Below the pieces are notes generated by a model. That model ran no database searches. It saw only the letters and a list, made by a program, of their open reading frames with translations, and was not told the origin of the DNA. A stretch of DNA of 64,000 nucleotides from Lysinibacillus sphaericus OT4b.31. GTDB lineage: Bacteria > Bacillota > Bacilli > Bacillales_A > Planococcaceae. Shown here piece after piece: positions 55,899 through 62,157 of this stretch. A program made the translations under genes and the position numbers. The first letter of the stretch is position 1. Each line of letters starts with the position of its first letter. The DNA is taken from contig NZ_KB933398.1 in NCBI RefSeq assembly GCF_000392615.1, forward strand, positions 2,928,702 to 2,992,701. Direction: 5' to 3'.

Positions 55899-56038
55899 GT
55901 GAACGTAACATACTAATAAAACAAAATTATAAATTTAGTGTAGCCATATAGAAAATTTACTATGCGTTCCTCTAGAGGTTTTTCACTAAATTTAGTACAA
56001 TGGTACAGTTGAAATATTTAAAGAGAGTGGTGTTAGCC

Positions 56039-56971
56039 TTGAGCAATTCACCTGTATACGGGGGACAAGCACAATTAGAAGGTGTGATGTTCGGAGGAAA
56101 GGAACATACGATTACAGCCATTCGCCGTAACGATGAGTCCATTGATTATTATCATTACAAAAAAGTTCAAAAACCTATTCTACAAAAATTAAAAAAAATT
56201 CCTTTTGTACGTGGTGTTGTGGCACTTGTTGAATCAGCTGGTTTAGGTTCACGCCATATGCAATTTTCAGGGGATCGCTATGATGTTACACCTGGCGAAG
56301 AAGAGGAAAATGTAGAGGAAGGTTCTAAACTGCAAATGATTTTAGGGGTTGCCGTTGTGGGGATTCTGTCCTTTTTATTTGGCAAATTTGCATTTACATT
56401 AATCCCTGTATTTATTGCGGATTTTTTCTCCAAGTGGATAGAAGGTAAAACAGGCCAGATTCTATTGGAAAGTGGTATTAAACTTATTTTACTACTTACC
56501 TATTTATATTTTATCTCTTTAACACCTATTATAAAAAGAGTCTTCCAATATCACGGTGCCGAGCATAAAGTAATCAATTGCTATGAAGCTGGTATGGAAG
56601 TAACTGTTGCAAATGTACAAGCACAATCACGTTTACATTATCGTTGCGGTAGTAGTTTCATGCTCTTCACTGTGTTTGTGGGTATGTTTTTATATTTCTT
56701 CGTACCAACGGATCCACTTTGGTTACGTATTGTAGACCGCATTTTATTAATTCCCGTAGTACTTGGTGTATCATTTGAAGTACTCCAAGCCACAAATGCG
56801 TGCCGTAACATACCTGTTTTACGCTTCCTTGGTTATCCAGGTTTATGGCTCCAATTATTGACTACGCGAGAGCCGAAAGACGATCAAGTCGAAGTAGCCA
56901 TTGCTTCATTCAAAATGCTACGTCAAGTTGAACAACAGCCGGAAATCGCTGCAACTTTAAATCATGACTAA
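56039..56971 (+). CDS. yqhQ: YqhQ, DUF1385 membrane protein
   Basis: A DUF1385 protein of about 310 residues. It starts with VYGGQAQLEGVMFGGKEHT and contains QYHGAEHKVINCYEAG and SRLHYRCGSSFMLFTV, the family hallmarks (His/Glu-rich motifs suggest a metal site), with about four membrane helices. I favour the TTG at 56039, which gives the short SNSP lead-in before VYGG seen in relatives; an ATG at 56000 would add 13 residues. The role is unknown; in B. subtilis YqhQ belongs to the same neighbourhood. Confidence 0.88.
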   Translation: MSNSPVYGGQAQLEGVMFGGKEHTITAIRRNDESIDYYHYKKVQKPILQKLKKIPFVRGVVALVESAGLGSRHMQFSGDRYDVTPGEEEENVEEGSKLQMILGVAVVGILSFLFGKFAFTLIPVFIADFFSKWIEGKTGQILLESGIKLILLLTYLYFISLTPIIKRVFQYHGAEHKVINCYEAGMEVTVANVQAQSRLHYRCGSSFMLFTVFVGMFLYFFVPTDPLWLRIVDRILLIPVVLGVSFEVLQATNACRNIPVLRFLGYPGLWLQLLTTREPKDDQVEVAIASFKMLRQVEQQPEIAATLNHD

Positions 56972-57016
56972 AAAGCAAGAGAGATCATCCGCGAATGATT
57001 TCTCTTGCTTTTCTAC
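56971..57016 (+). terminator. Terminator after yqhQ
   Basis: An 18-bp stem with one wobble (56971-56988 with 56995-57012) directly at the yqhQ stop, followed by a T-rich tail. Confidence 0.9.
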
Positions 57017-57024
57017 TTTATCCC

Positions 57025-57106
57025 GCATTAACGGTCAGTAATACACCCACCTCCAGTGGACATAGACAACGAGTGAACGAGATGTCAATCAACTGACCGT
57101 AAATGC
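57025..57106. repeat. Inverted-repeat element (about 82 bp)
   Basis: 15-base arms (57025-57039 and 57092-57106, 14 of 15 complementary) enclose 52 bases including TACACCCACC. The layout resembles a short non-autonomous element or a dispersed hairpin repeat; a related fragment is at 51640-51750. Confidence 0.55.
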
Positions 57107-57123
57107 CCGATTGGTTCAACTAA

Positions 57124-57158
57124 CAATGCTTGGGGGATGAAGAATCCTCCAAGCATTG
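57124..57158. terminator. Hairpin between yqhQ side and nitronate monooxygenase
   Basis: A perfect 10-bp stem (57124-57133 with 57149-57158) extended inward by GGAT/ATCC pairs, eight bases after the stop of the minus-strand nitronate monooxygenase gene. Confidence 0.75.
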
Positions 57159-57166
57159 AAGTTTCT

Positions 57167-58075
57167 TTATTGAGGCTGTACAGCGATGAGTTGTTGTCTT
57201 GCCGTCTCATACTCTTCTTGCAATGTCGTGATAATTTCACGCACTGTCTCTCGCTGCTCGATATTTGTAACGCCATGACCTGCTGACCAAATATCTCGCC
57301 AAGCTTTAGCATCCACAAGATGGGTTAAATCAATATCTTCTCTTGGCTTTAACGTGGACGGATCAATTCCTTCTTTGAGTAACGACGGAATTAATACATT
57401 AACATGCACTCCACTGAACGCATCCGTATATAAAATATCGTCGGTCTTACTTGCAATAACCATTTTTTTATAGTCTTCTGGTGCATTGCCATCATCACAA
57501 GCTAAAAAGCGTGTTCCCATATAGGCATAGTCTGCGCCAATTATTTGCGCGGCCAACACGTCTGCACCGCTAGAAATAGAGCCAGATAAAATAATTGTAC
57601 CATCAAAGAATTTTTTCACGGCAGATACAAAACCAAATGGATTCAGTTGACCACCGTGTCCACCAGCTCCCGCACAGACAAGAATAAGGCCATCCACACC
57701 TGTTGCCGCGGATTTCTCTGCATGCTTGACATTCGCTACATCTGCATACACCTTGCCACCGTAGCCATGCACAATTTCAATGACCCGCTTCGGATTACCA
57801 AGTGATGTAATAACAATCGGTGGTTCGTGCCTTTCAATTAACTGCAAATCCTCTTCGAAACGCTCGTTCGCTACAGGATGACAAATGAAATTAACAGCCC
57901 AAGGCTCTGTTGGTAACGCCTCTTTAATCTCCTGTAACCACTCTGCACAAACCTCTGTTGGTCTTGCATTCAATAAAGGAAATGAACCGATAGCCCCTGC
58001 CTTACTCGCTGCAATCACCATCGCTGGGTTAGATACTAAAAACATCGGTGCAACTATAATTGGTAAACTCGACAT
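57167..58075 (-). CDS. Nitronate monooxygenase family protein, second paralogue
   Basis: FMN-dependent TIM-barrel enzyme of the nitronate monooxygenase family. The 302 residues begin LPIIVAPMFLVSNPAMVIAAS and contain GAGGHGGQLNPF with the active-site His near 140, then SGSISSGADVLAAQIIGADYAYMGTRFLA as FMN phosphate site. It is clearly different from the gene at 51762 (other spacing, shorter), so they are not a recent duplication. Substrate unknown. It stands alone with hairpins downstream. Confidence 0.85.
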   Translation of the reverse strand: MSSLPIIVAPMFLVSNPAMVIAASKAGAIGSFPLLNARPTEVCAEWLQEIKEALPTEPWAVNFICHPVANERFEEDLQLIERHEPPIVITSLGNPKRVIEIVHGYGGKVYADVANVKHAEKSAATGVDGLILVCAGAGGHGGQLNPFGFVSAVKKFFDGTIILSGSISSGADVLAAQIIGADYAYMGTRFLACDDGNAPEDYKKMVIASKTDDILYTDAFSGVHVNVLIPSLLKEGIDPSTLKPREDIDLTHLVDAKAWRDIWSAGHGVTNIEQRETVREIITTLQEEYETARQQLIAVQPQ

Positions 58076-58140
58076 AAACCTTCCCCCTTTAAATTGAATA
58101 TTCTATAAATATCACATAAATCCTACTTAAAATTGGAATT

Positions 58141-58869
58141 TCAGTATTTACTCTTCATTTTTTGTTTAAATCCTAAAATAGCCGTAATAAAAATAATGGT
58201 AGTATAACCGAAGACGATAGCGAGAGGTATAAAAATATCTTGGTATTGTCCACTTAACACTGCGCGCGCAGCATCCACAGCATGGACGAATGGAAGTAAT
58301 CGGGCGATTGAATGAAATGTATCACCCATCATATCAAGCTGAAACCATATACCACTTAACCAAGTTGTCACATTTACAAATATCGCAAAAATCCCACCCA
58401 CCTGTTTATCTGTAAATATCGTACCAAGTAATAAGCCAAGTCCAATATACAGTAAGGAAATAACGATGAGTACGATACCCATGAATAGGACAGATAGATT
58501 AAGCGACAGCCCTAAAAATAAAGCAGCGAGTATACATACACTGATCTGTAATGCCGCTATCGCTAATAATGGCAGGACATACCCTATGATGTAATCGGCA
58601 GCAGACATCGGTGAAGCAAAGATTCGCATTAAAAAGGAGGTACTTTTATCCTTGCCAAGCAACATCCCTGAAAAAAGTGTAAGGAACGAAAAACCAAAAA
58701 TAATGACACCTGGTGTTAGATTATTAATTTCATATAATGAAATTGGCGTATTTTTTTGCATGACCGAAAATAAGCCCATAAGTAGGACAGGTAAGCCTAT
58801 ACCGAAAAGCAGTGTTAAGGGATCTCGTACGATTTCTTTATGATTTCTTGTCGCAAATATAGCAGCCAT
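58141..58869 (-). CDS. ABC-2-type transporter permease
   Basis: Membrane subunit of an ABC exporter. 242 residues with six hydrophobic helices (about 20-36, 48-68, 92-120, 128-152, 160-182 and 215-235) and the short amphipathic N-terminus (RNHKEIVRDPLTLLF) common to ABC-2 permeases. The ATG at 58869 shares one base with the ATPase stop; GGAGGGGGAG lies eight bases upstream in the ATPase gene. Fourth gene of the LytTR-DUF3021-ATPase-permease operon. Cargo unknown. Confidence 0.9.
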   Translation of the reverse strand: MAAIFATRNHKEIVRDPLTLLFGIGLPVLLMGLFSVMQKNTPISLYEINNLTPGVIIFGFSFLTLFSGMLLGKDKSTSFLMRIFASPMSAADYIIGYVLPLLAIAALQISVCILAALFLGLSLNLSVLFMGIVLIVISLLYIGLGLLLGTIFTDKQVGGIFAIFVNVTTWLSGIWFQLDMMGDTFHSIARLLPFVHAVDAARAVLSGQYQDIFIPLAIVFGYTTIIFITAILGFKQKMKSKY

Positions 58870-59594
58870 CAACGCGACTCCCCCTCCGTCAGTTCTAAAA
58901 AGACATCTTCAAATGTTTGTTTTCCTGTTTGACTCATCAATTGCTTAGTCGTACCGAGTGCTCGTAATTTTCCTTGATGCATAATACCAACTCGGTCCGC
59001 TAACATCTCCACTTCTTCTAAATAATGAGTTGTTAAAACAATGGTGACATGCCCTTTCAATTGACGTAAAATCCCCCATAAATCACGACGTGCACGCACA
59101 TCCATGCCTAATGTAGGCTCATCTAAAAACAAAATTTTCGGATTTGACATCATGGCCATTGCCACACTTAGTCGTCGCTTAAAACCACCCGATAAAATCT
59201 TAGCCTTCTCGTGCTGGCTCATCTGCAAGCCAAACGTATTCATCTGTGCAATCGCATGTTGTTCCGCTTGTATTTTTGAATAGCCATAAATTCGAGCCAT
59301 TAATCGTAAATTTTCCACAACCGTTAAATTTGGTGCAACTGCTGTTTCTTGCGGAGAAATATTAATGTTATTCTTAGCAACAATGGGATTGTGAACGATG
59401 CTCACTCCGTCCAAAAGAGCGTCACCACTTGTAGGTGTAACAAGTCCACATAGCATTTTAATGGTTGTGGTCTTGCCCGCCGCATTTTGACCAAGAAGCG
59501 CAAAAAATTCACCTTTTTCAATGTTTAATGATAAGTGATCGACTACTGCTCGTTCCTGATAATGTTTCGATAATTCTTTTATTTCAATGGTCAT
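58869..59594 (-). CDS. ABC transporter ATP-binding protein
   Basis: ATPase of the same exporter. 241 residues with Walker A LLGQNAAGKTTTIKML near 38, Q-loop in NISPQETAVAPN, signature LSGGFKRRLSVAMAM near 137 (SGG followed by F rather than Q/M) and Walker B KILFLDEPTLGMD near 160. The ATG at 59594 is six bases after AAGAGGTG and lies inside the end of the DUF3021 gene (11-base overlap). Confidence 0.95.
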   Translation of the reverse strand: MTIEIKELSKHYQERAVVDHLSLNIEKGEFFALLGQNAAGKTTTIKMLCGLVTPTSGDALLDGVSIVHNPIVAKNNINISPQETAVAPNLTVVENLRLMARIYGYSKIQAEQHAIAQMNTFGLQMSQHEKAKILSGGFKRRLSVAMAMMSNPKILFLDEPTLGMDVRARRDLWGILRQLKGHVTIVLTTHYLEEVEMLADRVGIMHQGKLRALGTTKQLMSQTGKQTFEDVFLELTEGESR

Positions 59595-60048
59595 GATTCT
59601 CACCTCTTTCTAAGATGGCATTGATTTTTTCAATATCACGCTTCGATAGTTGATATTGCATCAGCCATGTCACGATATATGTTCCTATAAAACTCGCAAG
59701 TAAGGAAAATATATTGGCCATCGTTTTAGGCATCCATATAATCATAACAATGGGTATCCAGACACTTGCCGTCACGCTAAAATGCACGATATATTGCTTC
59801 AACATGCCCCATCTAGCGATTTCAAAGACTAATGCCGCCATGGCAAATGTGACACCTATCATCCCCGTTAAAAAAATTTGTGTACAAACAGCTACTGTTT
59901 CACTTGTAAATAAAGCACGAAAATTTGGCACAACCGCTAAATAACTTTCTTGACCTAAGCCAAGAGATATACAGAGCTGTACAATTTGCCCAATGGTAAC
60001 ACCGATCACAAATCCCCCTACAAAGCGTATCACAATATCCTTTTGCAT
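59584..60048 (-). CDS. DUF3021 membrane protein
   Basis: 154 residues with four membrane helices (about 8-28, 50-75, 87-105 and 110-130) and a cytoplasmic C-terminal tail, as in DUF3021 proteins, which are typically encoded next to LytTR regulators. It may hold the regulator at the membrane or sense stress there; this is inference from the recurrent pairing. The ATG at 60048 follows GAGGTG by six bases and is ten bases after the LytTR stop. Confidence 0.85.
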   Translation of the reverse strand: MQKDIVIRFVGGFVIGVTIGQIVQLCISLGLGQESYLAVVPNFRALFTSETVAVCTQIFLTGMIGVTFAMAALVFEIARWGMLKQYIVHFSVTASVWIPIVMIIWMPKTMANIFSLLASFIGTYIVTWLMQYQLSKRDIEKINAILERGENHDH

Positions 60049-60058
60049 CTCTTTCACC

Positions 60059-60487
60059 TCATATTCCTAATTGCTTTTTAATCTTTGAGACATAGCGCCT
60101 TGAGGCATACGTTTTAATATCACCTTGTAGCACTACCCCTATAGTTCCTGTCTTACTAATATCCATTTGTTTAATCATGTTTCGATTGACGATTTCAGCA
60201 TTTGAAATACGTACAAATATTTGCGGATTTAACTTCTTATCAAGTTCATACAAACGACTGCGCACCGTGTAAATGCCCCGCGATGTTTGGACGAAGACCT
60301 TTTTTGCTTCCGTATAGATACGCAAAATATCTTTACAGGCAATCATCTCCGCTCCCCTACTAGACGAATCAGCCTCTTCAGTAGCAATACGCTGCATGAT
60401 TTGTTCGATTTCCTCTGTCATTTTATCTGTGAGAATAATAACTTTTGGTTCTTGATATGTCGGATCGATCGACACTTCTATTTTCAT
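60059..60487 (-). CDS. LytTR-domain DNA-binding regulator
   Basis: A 142-residue transcription factor without a receiver domain. The C-terminal part (about 45-142) is a LytTR beta-sheet DNA-binding domain: CKDILRIYTEAKKVFVQTS, LYELDKKL, FVRISNAEIVNRNMIKQM and YASRRYVSKIKKQLGI, where the last arm contacts DNA. First gene of an operon with DUF3021 and the ABC exporter, which it probably controls, perhaps by autoregulation. Confidence 0.93.
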   Translation of the reverse strand: MKIEVSIDPTYQEPKVIILTDKMTEEIEQIMQRIATEEADSSSRGAEMIACKDILRIYTEAKKVFVQTSRGIYTVRSRLYELDKKLNPQIFVRISNAEIVNRNMIKQMDISKTGTIGVVLQGDIKTYASRRYVSKIKKQLGI

Positions 60488-60592
60488 ATCATCACAGTCC
60501 TTTCATTCGCCTTCACTATAAAGTTTTCAAACATTGATGTAAATGTATTATGGATGACTGGTCGTTTTTCCAGCATAAGTGGTGTATACAGC

Positions 60593-60621
60593 AAAAAAAG
60601 TGCCTATCCGCCTTGTAGGCA
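60593..60621 (-). terminator. Terminator on the minus strand downstream of the VOC gene
   Basis: A 6-bp stem (60601-60606 with 60616-60621) followed on the minus strand by CTTTTTTT. It lies about 400 bases after the VOC stop, after two structured repeats. Confidence 0.6.
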
Positions 60622-60630
60622 AGATAGATG

Positions 60631-60780
60631 TAGCTTTGAAATAAAGTTTGATCAAAAATGTTCCGTGAACCCACATTTTACTGCAAAATAAAAAGAATCC
60701 ATTTTGAAAAAAGATTGATCAAAATGGATTCTTCATTTGTAAATGCAGATTGTGTTTTTATAAAGAAATTTGAGTAAAAC
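60631..60780. repeat. TTGATCAAA structured repeat, copy A
   Basis: Three boxes of the type TTTnAnAAAGATTGATCAAA at 60635-60657, 60705-60724 and 60755-60778. The middle box is the loop of a perfect 14-bp hairpin (60693-60706 with 60720-60733). On the minus strand a T-rich tail follows this hairpin, so it could also terminate transcription. Copies B and C share the layout. Confidence 0.65.
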
Positions 60781-60869
60781 TCATAGAAGTCCCTAAAAAG
60801 AACGGTTTGAATAGTCGGCTGAATAAACATTCAACTTTTTTATAAACAGTACGACTTTATTTTTAATCC

Positions 60870-61020
60870 ACACCTTTTGTAGGCTTTGAATAAAGTTTGA
60901 GTAAAAGTATTGGCTCAACCCTGATTTAGCAGCCAAAGAAAAGAAACCATTTTGAAAACATTTGATCAAAGTGTTCTCTTTTCTTATCAACGAGTTTGCT
61001 GTTTTGATAAAAAAGATTGG
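60870..61020. repeat. TTGATCAAA structured repeat, copy B
   Basis: Same order as copy A: TAGGCTTTGAATAAAGTTTGAG at 60881-60902, about 50 bases with partial similarity to copy A, then a hairpin (60936-60944 paired with 60977-60985, interrupted further in) whose loop holds TTTGATCAAA, and a third box near 61004-61024. The stem sequence differs from copy A but pairing is kept. The right end touches the stop codon of the VOC gene. Confidence 0.6.
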
Positions 61021-61025
61021 ATATT

Positions 61026-61514
61026 TTATTTGATTTCCTCAGCCAGCTCCAAAATAATTCCTTCTGGCCCACGAACGTAGCATAATTTATAAGCGTTTTC
61101 GTAGTTTTGTATCTCACCAATAAGTCCTGCGCCTTTCATAGTCAATTTGGTAACAAGGGCTTCAATATCTTCAACAGCAAAGGCAATATGCCGGATACCC
61201 AGAGTATTTGCTAAAGGACGCTGTATGCCATTTTCATCTGATGGCGTGTGAAATTTTACTAGTTCTATATTTGCGTCACCTTCTGGCGTTCGCAACATTA
61301 CTAGTTCTATATTTGCATCACCTTCTGGCGTTCGCAACATTGCAACTTCCTCTTTAACGTCTTGAAGCCCTATTATCCGCTCCATCCGCTCCACCCACTC
61401 ACCTTCCACTTTTCCTTCCCCCAGCATTTCAAGGCCAAAGTCAAGAAAAAACGCTTTCGCGGCAGGAAGATCATTGACGATTATACCCACATGATCTATT
61501 CTATGGATTTTCAT
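61026..61514 (-). CDS. VOC-fold (glyoxalase-like) protein with internal duplication
   Basis: 162-residue vicinal-oxygen-chelate protein, related to lactoylglutathione lyase/epimerase proteins. First module: HRIDHVGIIVNDLPAAKAFFLDFGLEM; second: IRHIAFAVEDIEALVTKLTMKG and GIILELAEEI at the end, with the usual His and Glu metal positions. Between them the 14-residue piece MLRTPEGDANIELV occurs twice in a row, in frame, from a 42-base tandem duplication (61257-61340). Without the extra copy the protein has the normal length of about 148. The insertion falls at the last strand of module 1, which carries a metal ligand (IELV), so activity may be altered. Substrate unknown. Confidence 0.85.
   Translation of the reverse strand: MKIHRIDHVGIIVNDLPAAKAFFLDFGLEMLGEGKVEGEWVERMERIIGLQDVKEEVAMLRTPEGDANIELVMLRTPEGDANIELVKFHTPSDENGIQRPLANTLGIRHIAFAVEDIEALVTKLTMKGAGLIGEIQNYENAYKLCYVRGPEGIILELAEEIK
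61257..61340. repeat. 42-bp tandem duplication inside the VOC gene
   Basis: 61257-61298 and 61299-61340 are identical except for one base (g/a at 61275 versus 61317). The near identity shows a recent event; 42 is a multiple of three, so the frame is kept. Confidence 0.95.
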
Positions 61515-61690
61515 ATCTCATACCACCTTTTCCCTAATTTTATCACATATGTCTCCTAAAGATTTCTTCTCGATTGCTTAATAGCTTTTCTTCTTTATTC
61601 AACAAACTGTGCCTTTAACAGAACAATTTATTTTCAATTAACAATTCATTAATCCACCTTTTAATTCAGATATTCTTTCCCTTCATTATA

Positions 61691-61727
61691 AAAATGCCCC
61701 TTTAGATAACCATATATCCACAGGGGG
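61691..61727 (-). terminator. Second copy of the nrdJ-type terminator
   Basis: Arms 61697-61708 and 61715-61726 pair at 10 of 12 positions and the minus-strand tail is T-rich. Flanks resemble those of the hairpin at 62071-62107, so one is probably a duplicate of the other. Confidence 0.55.
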
Positions 61728-61754
61728 AAAACATCGCGACTTTATTTCAAACCT

Positions 61755-61920
61755 ACAATAGATATAGCTTTATAATAAAGATTGATCAAATTAATACTAA
61801 TAGCCTTGATAAACAAACAAAAAGAAAGAGCGTGTTTTAAAAAAAAGATTAATCAAAACACGCGCTTAATATATTTTATTGAATCATTCTTTTATAAAAA
61901 AGTTTGATCATTTCTATGAT
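61755..61920. repeat. TTGATCAAA structured repeat, copy C
   Basis: Box 1 TAGCTTTATAATAAAGATTGATCAAA-like at 61766-61789, hairpin with arms GCGTGTTTT and AAAACACGC (61830-61838 with 61855-61863) and loop containing AAGATTAATC, then box 3 TTTTATAAAAAAGTTTGATCA at 61891-61911. Same spacing as copies A and B, unrelated stem sequence. Confidence 0.6.
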
Positions 61921-61925
61921 ATTTC

Positions 61926-61951
61926 CTCCATTAAAGCGCCCTTTAATGGAG
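61926..61951. other. Perfect 11-bp hairpin in unassigned region
   Basis: Arms CTCCATTAAAG and CTTTAATGGAG around a 4-base loop. The following 110 bases (to about 62060) are GC-richer than the surroundings, carry no gene and include GGGACAGCCCC; origin unknown, possibly the end of a decayed mobile element. Confidence 0.5.
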
Positions 61952-62070
61952 AAACATGCCAGGCAAGCCCTCAGCCAATTTCCCATGGCTTTTGGGACAG
62001 CCCCTCTAATCCTTTAACTGATGGAAAACCTGTTCAATTTTGCCTCAGTACCAAGCATGACAGTAAACAT

Positions 62071-62107
62071 AAAAACACCCCTTTAGATTAATATAATCCA
62101 AAGGGGG
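62071..62107 (-). terminator. Terminator of the ribonucleotide reductase gene
   Basis: Stem CCCCTTT/AAAGGGG with inner GATT/AATC pairs and a TTTTT tail on the minus strand, about 50 bases after the stop. Confidence 0.85.
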
Positions 62108-62157
62108 AAAACCGTGCAACTTTATATCAAATTCACAATAAACACTTTTTCATTATT

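Noticed and set aside
55636-55911. Open frames on both strands across the 21-bp repeats, giving heptad-repeat peptides
   Set aside because: Any stop-free 21-base unit stays open on repetition. There is no ribosome site, and neither peptide resembles a known repeat protein.
51762-58075. The two nitronate monooxygenase genes as a recent duplication around the efp block
   Set aside because: Their lengths and motif spacing differ too much; they are distant paralogues.
60631-61920. CRISPR-like array of TTGATCAAA boxes with spacers
   Set aside because: Boxes are degenerate, the intervening segments are similar between copies A and B, and there are no cas genes.
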